From: Candidatus Sodalis pierantonius str. SOPE
GTDB taxonomy: Bacteria > Pseudomonadota > Gammaproteobacteria > Enterobacterales > Enterobacteriaceae
Assembly: GCF_000517405.1 (NCBI RefSeq)
Contig: NZ_CP006568.1
Span: forward strand, 2,790,001-2,854,000
DNA: 64,000 bases
Direction of reading: 5' to 3'
Part shown: piece after piece, positions 18,326 to 28,404 of the stretch
How the letters are laid out: the number at the start of each line of letters is the position of its first letter
Position numbering within the stretch: position 1 is the first letter of the stretch
The notes under the pieces: generated by a model
The model's input: the letters and a program-made list of their open reading frames with translations, nothing else
Database searches by the model: none
What the model was told of the DNA's origin: nothing
Made by a program: the position numbers and the translations under genes

Positions 18326-19380
18326 CGCTTTGTTGAATAAATCCGAAATTTGTGACGACTTCCTCCCTATCAGGGCGATTGTTACATGATGCGGACGCTG
18401 TTTGGCATTCCTAACAACGTGATCCGGTTAAGCGCTTTGACCATTGCCATAGCCTCACCTACCTGCGCGTCATAGTCATGCAGACTCAGATGACCACCCA
18501 GAAGTATTTTAAACCGGAACATGGCCGTTTCAGCCAGTGAACGCCGGTGATAACCTACTTTCTTTTTCCAGGTATCGTTATTGCCGCTCAGATGCTGATT
18601 TGCCACCGCATGGTTACGCTCATGGTATCGAGCTGGCCAATATTGCGCACCACTTCGCGGTGGGATAAGCGGCTTTATTTTTTTCCTCAGCAGAGCATCA
18701 TGACAGTAACGCGTATCGTAAGCACTGTCAGCCGACGCTTCCCTGATTTTCCGGTGGGTTTGGTTAATCAGCCCGGGCAGCGCCTGCGCATCTGTCGTAC
18801 CGCTTAGCGATAAATCGGCACAGATAATTTCATGTGTCGCGCTATCTACTGCCAGATGAAGCTTGCGCCATACTCTGCGCCTCTCAGCCCCATGCTGCCT
18901 GACTTTCCATTCGCCTTCGCCGAAGATTTTCAGGCCGGTGCCATCGATGACCAGGTGTGAGATTTCGCCGCGGGTTGGCGTTTTTATGCTGATGTCGACG
19001 GTTTTTGCTCGCCGGCTGACCAGAGAGTAATCTGGGCAGCGCAGCGACAGCCCCATCAGTTTAAAAATCGAGTCAACGAAACCCTGTAACGCCCGGAGAG
19101 AAAGGTTAAACACGCGCTTTATCATCAGAACCGTGGTAATGGCCATATCGGTGTAGTGAAGCGGCCGGCCACGATGTTCAGGTGGTGTACTCTCAGTCCA
19201 TGCAGCAATGGCTGACTCATCAAGCCATACTGTCAGGTCCCCCCGCTGCCTGAGCGCATTGTTATATGCGGGCCACTTGGTGATTTTAAACTTTTGCTTT
19301 GCCATGGGGACCTGATGTTGAAACGAATGTAGTGATCAGAGCCGCCAGTCACCTAAAAGTTCGATTTATTCAACAAAGCC
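18326..19380 (-). mobile_element. IS903-group element, copy 3 (1055 bp)
   Basis: Complete element with the same ends as copy 1, flanked by a perfect 9-bp duplication TCGTCAACT at 18317-18325 and 19381-19389. It carries an intact transposase. Confidence 0.95.
18382..19305 (-). CDS. IS903-like DDE transposase, intact
   Basis: A 307-aa transposase identical to the copy at 9236-10159 except for a Lys for Asn near residue 11 (ITKWPAYNN). All catalytic segments are present. The near identity of the two copies indicates recent spread. Confidence 0.93.
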   Translation of the reverse strand: MAKQKFKITKWPAYNNALRQRGDLTVWLDESAIAAWTESTPPEHRGRPLHYTDMAITTVLMIKRVFNLSLRALQGFVDSIFKLMGLSLRCPDYSLVSRRAKTVDISIKTPTRGEISHLVIDGTGLKIFGEGEWKVRQHGAERRRVWRKLHLAVDSATHEIICADLSLSGTTDAQALPGLINQTHRKIREASADSAYDTRYCHDALLRKKIKPLIPPRSGAQYWPARYHERNHAVANQHLSGNNDTWKKKVGYHRRSLAETAMFRFKILLGGHLSLHDYDAQVGEAMAMVKALNRITLLGMPNSVRIM

Positions 19381-19486
19381 TCGTCAACTCTCAATTTATC
19401 GCCTCCATCCATTCTTGACTATTCATTTCAGGCGCGACATTCGCTTTCTGAGCATTATCGTCGGCCAAAGTTATCATTTTTTTCAT

Positions 19487-20765
19487 GGTATTGTCCTGGC
19501 TTTGGTGCCGTCGTCATTCGGCCGCACCGTTTTATATCTGCCGCAATGCTTACTCGACACGGTGTCGCTAATCATTACGATGTCAAATACGTTAAACTGC
19601 TAAAGAAAATTCCGAATATTCCCCCGCCTAGCCTTGTTGTGTGCACGCCGCAAGCACCCTCAATGCGATTGAATACCATCGCTAATAGCAAATGCATTAC
19701 GCATTGAAGAAGACTATCTATTCTAACGATTAATACTTTTGATTCTTTTATAAGGTTAACGCTGACGGCTCAGGCATTTAAGAGGGCGGTCCTTAACGAC
19801 CTTATACGATAACATCCATTAAATTTGACACAGAGACCGTATCATTTTTATTAATTAATTGAAGCAAATAATTTTAAATCATCATTCAACACTACCGGAA
19901 ACGCCAGCCTATTCCTATCAAGATTAAGTGACCTGGCCGGCATTTTTCCATCGTCAGAGAATAACTATTAAACGTAATGTGGCGCTTGTCAATAGATTTC
20001 CCACCACCCTGAAGATTTATTTCTAAAAGAATTGTCTTCGCGGCCGATGACCCAATATTATCCACAAGAATCATCTGAGCGCCATCAGAAAAATCCTTTT
20101 ATTCTAGCAAGTGTTAATTTGATCGAATTGTCTTATATGGCGTTATTGCATCTGCGTCAGCCACTCACCAAGATGAATATAATTTCATAGATATTAATAT
20201 CAATAAATAATTTTCATCCTATGCGTACTTAATTGTCACCCGACATTAAGCGCCACGGACAAGCGACCACGGCGCTCATTTTTAAGTCCCTCAACGGAAT
20301 GCCTTGTAGCGCAAATGTTTACCCCCGTCGAAGTGACCGTGAGCATGTTCATGATATTGGCGGAAGTATCGACATCGCCCGCGTAACGCGTGGGGCTAAA
20401 GCCGCGTTTCTCTTAGCATAGGCATAATTGCTTCCCACAATCGATCGGACTCCGTTCCCTTTCCACCAATATGACCTGAAGGAGCGCAAGATAACGGGGC
20501 AAGGTAGTGCCAACCACGGATACAACGCATCATCACTGCCCGAATTAGCCCCCCTGTCCCTGCGGGCTAAAGGGGAATACTCTTCGCCTTATTGAATTAA
20601 TAATATTTCATTGAATTACAATCCAGATAATATAGCACCTTGAGCAGAAAAATCGCAGATAAATAGTTTTTAATTTTCTCGCCATGGTGCAAGTTTTGCT
20701 GGCCTTATCCACAAGGCTTTTAGCGTCAAGAATAACCACGGGAACAAGTAAATGCAACTCAATAT
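19487..20765. other. 1.3-kb decayed region, no confident gene
   Basis: AT-rich sequence with only short frames, none with a convincing start, ribosome site or recognisable family. It lies between a dead phage-like gene and a glycosyltransferase. The upstream part near 20600-20870 presumably includes the promoter of that glycosyltransferase. Confidence 0.4.
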
Positions 20766-20870
20766 TTGCATGTGCGATATATAAAACAGATAATTAATTT
20801 ACATTCTGCGTTTAATCTTGAAAGCAAAATAGAGCCGCGCACCTTTTATTATCCGCATATTGGAGAAGGC

Positions 20871-21617
20871 GTGAAAGTTTTCATCATCAATCTCAAAGCA
20901 TCACCCAAACGCCGTCAATGTATTGAATACCAGTGCCAACATTACTCTCTTGATTATGAGTTTATCGAAGCCATAAATGGCCATCTGCTTAGCGGCGAGG
21001 ACATTGTGCAACATACACGTAAAATCAATTATGCCACCCGTCCGGGTGAAATTGGTTGCGCCCTTAGCCACATCCATATCTATCGCCTCATTTGCGAGCG
21101 TGGGCTTAAGCAGGCGTTAATCCTTGAGGATGACGCAAAGCTTACCCAGGAAGCCATTTCGCTTCTCCCCCAACTAGCGCTGTGCGATATTCTCAGCAAG
21201 CCGCTGTTAACGCTGCTGACCCCCAGCTGTCAATACCTAAAAAAACCGATTCAGGCATTGGATAAGACACATTGTCTGCATAGGGTAGTTGATGCCGCGA
21301 TGACTCACGGTTACATCATCAATCGCACGGCCGCGCGCAACATGGCGGCGGGCCTCTATCCGGTATGGATGGTGGCCGACAAATTTTCCATTTTTCAGGA
21401 TTACTCCTTTTGTCAGGTACGTGCCGTAGTGCCGCCGGTCATTTTGCATAGCATCCATGCAGCTCAGTCACACATCAGTATTACCCCCAAACCTGAGGCG
21501 GCGCGCAATGCCATTTGGCAATCATTAAAAGCGCGGGCGCCGTGGAAGGTTAAATGCAAACATCTGCTTTGGGGTCTGCTGGTACAGCCTTTTTTTTCCA
21601 TCGTAAAACAGCGATAA
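20871..21617 (+). CDS. family 25 glycosyltransferase (LPS/LOS biosynthesis)
   Basis: GTG 20871, 5 nt after GGAG, gives a 248-aa protein starting VKVFIINLKASPKRR, the usual GT25 N-terminus; a TTG start at 20766 is less likely. Other family marks are GEIGCALSHIHIYRLI (about residue 60) and LILEDDAKL with the acidic EDD motif (about 83). GT25 enzymes transfer galactose or similar sugars to lipooligosaccharide or lipopolysaccharide at the inner membrane. No lesion was seen. The gene stands alone between decayed DNA and an IS cluster, so it may have been acquired by transfer or be the survivor of a lost cluster. Confidence 0.82.
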   Translation: MKVFIINLKASPKRRQCIEYQCQHYSLDYEFIEAINGHLLSGEDIVQHTRKINYATRPGEIGCALSHIHIYRLICERGLKQALILEDDAKLTQEAISLLPQLALCDILSKPLLTLLTPSCQYLKKPIQALDKTHCLHRVVDAAMTHGYIINRTAARNMAAGLYPVWMVADKFSIFQDYSFCQVRAVVPPVILHSIHAAQSHISITPKPEAARNAIWQSLKARAPWKVKCKHLLWGLLVQPFFSIVKQR

Positions 21618-21852
21618 AAAATGCCTCTCTTTATAGGGGCCATGATGCCGGCGCGGACTGCACGCCACGGGACAGTCTCGCGGGGGGGGGGAATGTGCGC
21701 GTGAGAGGATTGGCCCCTGCTATCACTGCAGAATGAGTGGCGCAGCGATGGAAAGTCATTTAGGGAAAGAATTTTGCGATTAGGGTCTGACTAGCAGGGT
21801 CGTACTAGCAGAATTTTGACGACGTGGGAAGAATACACAGTAGGCAGCGTTA

Positions 21853-21872
21853 GACCCTGTACACGATTCTGT
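21853..21872. repeat. residual IS256-variant end
   Basis: GACCCTGTACACGATTCTGT matches the outer end of the variant IS256 copy at 63793. It sits directly against the end of copy B, so it is probably the remnant of an older insertion. The 235 bases before it hold no gene but include a run of nine or more G. Confidence 0.7.
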
Positions 21873-23187
21873 GAGCCCGTACCGGATTCTGTGTAAATGC
21901 CTTTTCTCAGAAGTGACCGTCCAGGCGGTCACCGAACTCGATAATAAAGCGGCTCATTGCCATGCGCCAGTCCCTCAAAGGCATTGTCCATTTCTGTAAG
22001 GCCGCCTGTATCGCCAGCCACACCACCTTTTTCACTGCGTCGTCGGTCGGGAACACCTTGCGCTTTTTGATGGCATGCCGGATCACGCTGTTTAACGACT
22101 CGATGGCGTTGGTCGTGTAGATCACCTTGCGGATGTCCGTTGGGTAGGCAAAGAACGTGGCCAGATTGGCCCAGTTTGCCTGTCAGCTTTGACTTATTTG
22201 TGGGTAGCGGATGTCCCAGGCACTGGAGAACGCTTCCAGCGCCTGCAAGCCGGCTTCTTCCGTAGGGGCCTGATAGATAGCTTTCAGGTCGCGGGTGACG
22301 GCCTTGTAGTCCTTCCAGGAGACGAACCGCAGGCTGTTGCGCACCATATGCACGATACACAGCTGGAGCCGCGCTTCCGGATACACCGCGTTAATAGCGT
22401 CAGGGAAGCCTTTCAGCCCGTCTACGCAGGCGATAAGGATATCGTTCAGGCCGCGGTTTTTCAGCTCTGTCAGCACGTTCAGCCAGAACTTTGCGCCTTC
22501 ATTTTCGGCCAGCCACATACCTAGCAACTCTTTCTGGCCTTCGATGTTGATGCCCAGCGCCAGGAACACAGATTTGTTGATGATGCGGCTGTCCTGCCGG
22601 ACTTTTAGAACGATACAGTCAAGATAAACAATGGGATAGACTGCATCCAGAGGCCGGTTTTTCCATTCGACAACCTGCTCCATGACCGCATCGGTGACCT
22701 TTGAGACCAGCGCCGGCGAGACATCGGCGTCATACAGCTCTTTGAACGCGGCGGCGATCTCGCGGGTGGTCATCCCTTTGGCGTACAACGATAAAATCTG
22801 GTTATCCATCCCGGTAATCCGGGTCTGGTTCTTCTTCACCAGTTGCGGTTCAAAGGAACCGTCACGATCGCGTGGAGTACGCAGCGCCAGCGGGCCATCG
22901 CCAGTGGTAACGGTTTTTGTGGAATAGCCGTTGCGGGCGTTGGTCCCCGGTTTAGGCTGATTTTTATCGTAGCCGAGGTGATGGGTCATTTCGGCATTGA
23001 GAGCTGCTTCGACGCTAATTTTTTTCAGCAGCCGATCGAAGTGACTGAGATCTTCAGGGGTTTTGAGATTTTTGGCCAGTTCGTTAGCCAGAGCCTGCAA
23101 CTGTTTTTCGTCCATAAATTAACCTGTTTTTGATGTTGGATTGAACATATCAAAATCAGGCAAATACACAAATTTCTAAACAGGCTC
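21873..23187 (-). mobile_element. IS256-family element, copy B (1315 bp)
   Basis: Complete from GAGCCCGTACCGGATTCTGT to the other end GAGCCTGTTTAGAAATTTGT (inverted). The flanks do not form a duplication: left is a 20-bp remnant of a related IS end, right is IS21 copy 2 lacking its first four bases TGCA. Confidence 0.92.
21907..23115 (-). pseudogene. IS256-family transposase, copy B, single nonsense codon
   Basis: The 402-codon frame is continuous except for TGA at 22183-22185, where copies A and C have TGG (ISRSW in those copies, ISQS-stop here). One point mutation separates this copy from an intact gene. Confidence 0.93.
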
Positions 23188-23303
23188 GATTCCGACGTAT
23201 CCGATCAGCTGTTCCGGCGACATCCGATCAGTTATTCCGATATTTTCCGATCACCCATTCCAGTGATATTCGTTCACGTGTTCGCTCATCTTCTGACTCG
23301 GGT

Positions 23304-24053
23304 TTAGTCTATTTTTCCTGTGCTGGCTACTCCTTGCTCTTTGCGTAGTGATTCGCCTTTAAGTTCCAGTCTATAGCTGGGGTGTACTAACCGATCGAGT
23401 AACGCGTCAGCTGTCGTGGGGTTTTCTATCAGTCCATACCATTTTTTCACCGGCAGTTGACTGATCAGGATGCTGCTGCTTTTGTCGTAGCGATCTTCCA
23501 TCACCTCCAACAGCATCGTTGCCTGCATCGGACTTATTGATTCTAGGCCCACGTCGTCCAAGATCAGTAACTCTATTTTTTCTAACTGATTAAGCTGTTT
23601 TAGATAGGTCCCGTCTACCTGACACTGGTGAAGATGGGCCAGCAACCGACCCACTCGCCAGTAACGCACGCTATATTGCTGCCGGCATGCCTGCTCACCA
23701 AGCGCACAACTGAGCCAGGTTTTGCCCGTACCTGTTGGCCCCGTGATGAGTATGCTTTTCTGATATTTCAGATATTGTCCCCCTAGCAGATCTCGCATCT
23801 GTTCCGGTGTCACTCCTCGGCTAGGGATATAGCGGATATCTTCCGGTTTTGCCTGCAAGCGCATTTGCGATTGCCGTCGAAGACGGCATATATGGTTGTT
23901 TTTTCTATGCAAATTTTCCGCTTCTACCATCAGCGACAACCGCTCCTCGAACCCCAGCTCCCCATAACTCCCCGGGAGTTCGCGTTGCGTCTCCAACGCC
24001 TGGACCATTGCCGACAACTTCAGCTCTCGCAGAGCCATTAACAGTGTATCCAT
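23304..24053 (-). CDS. istB: IS21 helper ATPase IstB, intact
   Basis: 249 aa with Walker A (TGPTGTGKTW, about residue 108), Walker B (LLILDDVG, about 165) and the ISQLPVKKWYGLI sensor region. Preceded by AAGGAG 11 nt after istA. Confidence 0.94.
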   Translation of the reverse strand: MDTLLMALRELKLSAMVQALETQRELPGSYGELGFEERLSLMVEAENLHRKNNHICRLRRQSQMRLQAKPEDIRYIPSRGVTPEQMRDLLGGQYLKYQKSILITGPTGTGKTWLSCALGEQACRQQYSVRYWRVGRLLAHLHQCQVDGTYLKQLNQLEKIELLILDDVGLESISPMQATMLLEVMEDRYDKSSSILISQLPVKKWYGLIENPTTADALLDRLVHPSYRLELKGESLRKEQGVASTGKID

Positions 24054-24064
24054 ATTTATTCTCC

Positions 24065-25615
24065 TTAGTGATAACTGTCCGGACCTCGGAGGTTTTCGTG
24101 AACCAGCATTGATACGCCGGCTCCGTCCTGGGTGACCTCACTTTCACGACCGTGTTTCAATACGTTGGCTATGAAAGAGCGGTTAATGCACCCTTTCTCC
24201 AACGCCAGCACGCAGGCCTTCTCCAGTCGCGTCGTCTCATAGCGCCGTTGCAGATTGAGTAGCCCCAGCACGGAGCGGTAAGCCTGCTCCGGATGGGCTT
24301 TGCTCTTTTGGATGGACTCGACCACTTTCAGTGTGCACACACCCACCGACAGCGCCCAACTGCACAGCCTTTCCGGCGTCCACTGACTCTGCCCCTTATG
24401 GTTAGCCGGCATGTGCGCCGCCTGAGTCGTGTGCCTATAGGCGTTATCGCTGCGAGGGTGCGTAGCTACGCAGACGCCCTTATGGTGGATTTGCACCAGC
24501 CGTTGGGTGGCGATGACGTCAACCCGCTCGCCAACCAGCGGATGCGGCACCGAATACCAGTTTTTGCCGTAGTCTATGTGGTAATCAGGTCCCACTCGGG
24601 CAACGAGATACTCACTGTATTCCCATTGTGTGGGCGGTAGAGGCCCAAGAGCCGGTTTGTCCAGCTGCTCGAAGCGTTCAAGGCGACTTTGTCCGCCGTA
24701 ATGACGCATCGGGCGCAAATTCAACTCATGATTGAGTTCTCGTATCACCTGGTTGAGTTCGGCCAGCGAGTAGAACCTACGTTTACGCAACCGGGCCAAA
24801 ACCCAGCGTTCTACCAGCTGCACAGTTGATTCTGCCTTCGCCTTGTCTTTCGGTTTTCTCGGGCGCGCCGGTAGCACCACTGTCTCATAGTGATTTGCCA
24901 GCGCCTGGTAGCTCTGGTTTATGACCGGCTCATAGCGGTCAGGGGTGCTGACAGCGCTGCGCAGATTATCAGGTATCATCAGCTCCGGAACCCCACCCAT
25001 GAAGTGAAGGCAGCGGCTATTGGCGTTGAGCCACGATGCCATGTCCTGGCCTTCGCAGGCTTCGATATACGCATAGCCTGACACGCCCATGGCAGCGACG
25101 AAGATAGCGACCTGGCGTACGCTACCGGTCGCAGGGTTGACGATAGGTACGGTGGGGCCACAGAAGTCGATGAAGAGCTTTTCGCCAGCCTTGTGCTCCA
25201 TGCGCATGGAACGCCGCTGCTTCTTTTTCCAGTCACGGAACAGTGCACAAAACTGTGAGTAACCGAGGGCATCACCGCCCACGGCGGACTGATATTCTAT
25301 CCAGAGCAGCTGCTTGGTCATGCCCTTGCGGCTTAACTCGGTATCGATATCAAGCCAGCTGGGTAAGGTATTGATAACTTTTCCGGATTTGCCGGGATAG
25401 AGCAGGCGGTCGAGGTCGACGGGGGACAGTTCCGCCGGCAATGGCCAGACCAGGTTAGCTACCGTGAATCGGCCGAGGATATCGTGCACGGTAGTACAGC
25501 CTATGCCGAGCGCTGCTGCGATAGTGCGATTCGAGCGACGTTGCTCGAATTTCATACGTAAGACATTAATATAGATGCACATTTCCGTTCTCGCTTTCTT
25601 CTTTTTACGTGCCAT
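24065..25615 (-). CDS. istA: IS21 transposase IstA, intact
   Basis: 516 aa with the HTH and rve domains as in copy 1. It is the only gene upstream of istB in the element; both appear functional, although the damaged istB-side terminus may block mobility of this copy. Confidence 0.94.
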   Translation of the reverse strand: MARKKKKARTEMCIYINVLRMKFEQRRSNRTIAAALGIGCTTVHDILGRFTVANLVWPLPAELSPVDLDRLLYPGKSGKVINTLPSWLDIDTELSRKGMTKQLLWIEYQSAVGGDALGYSQFCALFRDWKKKQRRSMRMEHKAGEKLFIDFCGPTVPIVNPATGSVRQVAIFVAAMGVSGYAYIEACEGQDMASWLNANSRCLHFMGGVPELMIPDNLRSAVSTPDRYEPVINQSYQALANHYETVVLPARPRKPKDKAKAESTVQLVERWVLARLRKRRFYSLAELNQVIRELNHELNLRPMRHYGGQSRLERFEQLDKPALGPLPPTQWEYSEYLVARVGPDYHIDYGKNWYSVPHPLVGERVDVIATQRLVQIHHKGVCVATHPRSDNAYRHTTQAAHMPANHKGQSQWTPERLCSWALSVGVCTLKVVESIQKSKAHPEQAYRSVLGLLNLQRRYETTRLEKACVLALEKGCINRSFIANVLKHGRESEVTQDGAGVSMLVHENLRGPDSYH

Positions 25616-25783
25616 GCCATGCCCCCGGAAGCTAAAAGTCTCCAGAGTATGGCGGAACAGAAGATGAGCGATCGGACAGAATCGGAATCGCTGATCGGGC
25701 GACCGGAATCAGTGATCGGATGAAATCAGAATTAGTGATCGGGTGAAATCGGAATCAGTGATCGGATGTGACCGGAACCAGCA

Positions 25784-25826
25784 ACATATCAAAATCAGGC
25801 AAATACACAAATTTCTAAACAGGCTC
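25784..25826. repeat. IS256 end fragment (43 bp)
   Basis: The terminal 43 bp of the IS256 transposase-side end (ACATATCAAAATCAGGC to GGCTC). It lies between IS21 copy 2 and a tRNA-like gene and shows that an IS256 element once ended exactly at the tRNA 3' end. Confidence 0.88.
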
Positions 25827-25901
25827 GGTCGAGCAGGATTTGAACCCGCGTCCTTACGGTTTTTGTTACACGTACGCTCTTCCGCACTGAGCTACCGACC
25901 C
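25827..25901 (-). tRNA. tRNA-like gene, degenerate, isotype unclear
   Basis: The minus strand folds as a cloverleaf: acceptor strand GGGTCGG, then TA, D-stem GCTC/GAGC with GG in the loop, and T-arm GCGGGTTCAAATCCTGC followed by TCGACC. The anticodon arm is 20 nt rather than 17, with a T-C mismatch and a 10-nt loop (GTAACAAAAA), so no anticodon can be assigned. The last acceptor pair, the discriminator and CCA are replaced by the IS256 end. It may be a decayed tRNA or a phage-type tRNA. Confidence 0.6.
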
Positions 25902-26069
25902 ATCATTTCGTTACATGCTCCAATTACACAAAATATACCGTACCTTGGTATGTCCCTTTTAGCACGTTCATTTCCAATTATTTACGTTAATTTAATCGCA
26001 AACCCGTTCTTGCCACGTACCCATCCTCGGCGGTAAGGTGCAGGCATCAATTTTAAAGACGGTATCGAT

Positions 26070-26956
26070 ATGTCTAACTTATTGGTTTCTAAGCATGACT
26101 CCTTGTTCAAGAAATTCCTCGGTGATCTCGCTGTTGCGAGATATTTTCTCGAGGTGCACTTGCCGTCGCAACTCAGTGAACATTGCGATTTCACTACACT
26201 GGCGATGGCCTCCGGCAGCTTTATCGAAGAAGACCTGCGAACTCAGTGCTCGGATATGCTTTACACCGTGCAGACTACCTCGGGCATGGGATATATCTAC
26301 TGTTTGATTGAACATCAAAGCAGGCCGGAGAAACTCATGGCGTTTAGACTGTTAAGATACTGTGTGGCGGCCATGCAGCAGCATCTCGAGCAGGGCAACA
26401 AGCAGTTGCCGGTGGTAATCCCACTGCTCTTTTACCATGGGCGCACATCACCTTACCCTTACTCGCCCACTGGCTGGATTGCTTTGCCGACCCAAAACTG
26501 GCAAAATCGGTCTATTACCAGGCATTCCCGCTGGTCGATATCACCACCATACCGGATCACGAAATACTGTTTCACCGGCGTGTTGCACTGCTTGAACTTG
26601 TGCAAAAACACATTCGCACCCGCGATATGTTTGAGCTGGCCGTTGATATTGCTAGATTGTTGAATAATTGGGCGGTGCCAAAAGAACAGTTTCGTAGCCT
26701 GATATACTATATTGCGGAAAGGGGAAATACCTCAAATCCAGGTCTGTTTCTGCAAGAGATCGCAGCCAAAGCACTCGATTATCAGGAGGACATAATGACC
26801 ATTGCAGAGCTAGAAGCTAAAGGCATGCAAAAAGGCCGTCAGGAAACGACCATTGAATTTGCAAAAAAGTTCCTCGCGAATGGGGTTGATCGCTCAACGG
26901 TTAAGCTCTCTACTGGCCTTACCGACGAACAGCTAGACGCTCTGACCCGCCAATGA
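26070..26956 (+). pseudogene. Rpn family PD-(D/E)XK nuclease (YhgA-like), frameshifted
   Basis: The first frame gives MSNLLVSKHDSLFKKFLGD and MGYIYCLIEHQSRPEKLMAF, followed by LPVVIPLLFYHGRTSPYPYS; these are marks of the Rpn (recombination-promoting nuclease, formerly transposase_31) family, with a conserved E-Q catalytic strand. Near 26465 the frame changes: LDCFADPKLAKSVYYQAFPL and LVDITTIPDHEIL continue in another frame to 26956, through the usual C-terminal EAKGMQKGRQETTIEFAKKF helix. A one-base deletion explains it. Rpn genes are mobile-associated and horizontally spread. It lies between a tRNA-like gene and IS256 copy C. Confidence 0.85.
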
Positions 26957-27087
26957 TCCCCTACTCCCGGGCCCCGGCTACCCATCGGGGTTCGTTGTAC
27001 ACCGGTTAATGTGTCATTGACTCAAGTTCGCGCCATGTCGCACAGGCACACGTCATATCTTGAGAATGGCGGCAATGGTGCTAATAG

Positions 27088-28404
27088 GAGCCTGCTTAGA
27101 AATTTGTGTATTTGCCTGATTTTGATATGTTCAATCCAACATCAAAAACAGGTTAATTTATGGACGAAAAACAGTTGCAGGCTCTGGCTAACGAACTGGC
27201 CAAAAATCTCAAAACCTCTGAAGATCTCAGTCACTTCGATCGGCTGCTGAAAAAAATCAGCGTCGAAGTAGCTCTCAATGCCGAAATGACCCATCACCTC
27301 GGCTACGATAAAAATCAGCCTAAACCGGGGACCAACGCCCGCAACGGCTATTCCACAAAAACCGTTACCACTGGCGATGGCCCGCTGGCGCTGCGTACTC
27401 CGCGCGATCGTGACGGTTCCTTTGAACCGCAACTGGTGAAGAAGAACCAGACCCGGATTACCGGGATGGATAACCAGATTTTATCGTTGTACGCCAAAGG
27501 GATGACCACCCGCGAGATCGCCGCCGCGTTCAAAGAGCTGTATGACGCCGATGTCTCGCCGGCGCTGGTCTCAAAGGTCACCGATGCGGTCATGGAGCAG
27601 GTTGTCGAATGGCAAAACCGGCCTCTGGATGCAGTCTATCCCATTGTTTATCTTGACTGTATCGTTCTAAAAGTCCGGCAGGACAGCCGCATCATCAACA
27701 AATCTGTGTTCCTGGCGCTGGGCATCAACATCGAAGGCCAGAAAGAGTTGCTAGGTATGTGGCTGGCCGAAAACGAAGGCGCAAAGTTCTGGCTGAACGT
27801 GCTGACAGAGCTGAAAAACCGCGGCCTGAACGATATCCTTATCGCCTACGTAGACGGGCTGAAAGGTTTCCCTGACGCTATTAACGTGGTGTATCCGGAG
27901 GCGCGGCTCCAGCTGTGTATCGTGCATATGGTGCGCAACAGCCTGCGGTTCGTCTCCTGGAAGGACTACAAGGCCGTCACCCGCGACCTGAAAAAGCTAT
28001 CTATCAGGTCCCTACGGAAGAAGCCGGCTTGCAGGCGTTGGAAGCGTTCTCCAGTGCTTGGGACATCCGCTACCCGCAAATAAGTCGAAGCTGGCAGGCA
28101 AACTGGGCCAATCTGGCCACGTTCTTTGCCTACCCAACGGACATTCGCAAGGTGATCTACACGACCAACGCCATCGAGTCGTTAAACAGCGTGATCCGGC
28201 ATGCCATTAAAAAGCGCAAGGTGTTCCCGACCGACGACGCAGTGAAAAAGGTGGTGTGGCTGGCGATACAGGCGGCCTCACAGAAATGGACAATGCCTTT
28301 GAGGGACTGGCGCATGGCAATGAGCCGCTTTATTATCAAGTTCGGTGACCGCCTGGACGGTCACTTCTGAGAAAAGGCATTTACACGGAATCCGGTACGG
28401 GCTC
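27088..28404 (+). mobile_element. IS256-family element, copy C (1317 bp)
   Basis: Both ends are present (GAGCCTGCTTAG at 27088; inverted GAGCCCGTACCGGATTCCGT at 28404). The flanks GCTAATAG and GAATTATA do not match, so the duplication is lost or the copy has recombined. Confidence 0.9.
27160..28370 (+). pseudogene. IS256-family transposase, copy C, 2-base insertion
   Basis: Continuous with the family to AVTRDLK near 27990, where AAA has become AAAAA, shifting the frame. The remainder (AIYQVPTEEAGLQALEAF to GDRLDGHF) is intact in the new frame. Confidence 0.93.

Larger units (their letters stand above)
18222..19486 (-). pseudogene. small phage tail-fibre-like gene, nonsense codon plus IS insertion
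   Basis: With the IS removed the minus strand encodes, from ATG 19486, MKKMITLADDNAQKAN, then NSQEWMEAIN, a TGA, and ELTTIVKNAGISVEDENEE continuing to a TAA at 18222. The pattern of a short helical 'W..AI..EL..I...AGI....D' segment recalls phage tail-fibre or tail-assembly modules; this is a loose resemblance. The IS903-like insertion lies a few codons after the nonsense codon. Both lesions make it dead. Confidence 0.4.
23188..25783 (-). mobile_element. IS21-family element, copy 2 (2596 bp, one end 4 bp short)
   Basis: The istA-side end is complete (TGCTGG, at 25783 on the minus strand). The istB-side end lacks TGCA and abuts IS256 copy B. The istA-side terminus holds about four 22-bp GATCACTGATTCC-type repeats, against one in copies 1 and 4 and two in copy 3. 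On the far side it joins a 43-bp fragment of an IS256 end, so it was inserted into an IS256 element. Confidence 0.9.

Noticed and set aside
27990..28010. Programmed frameshift in IS256 copy C
   Set aside because: Other copies have the frame continuous through this site; the AAAAA insertion is a simple mutation, and IS256 elements are not known to need frameshifting.
21873..28404. Composite transposon bounded by IS256 copies B and C
   Set aside because: No target duplication brackets the whole unit, the copies are inverted and both transposases are dead.
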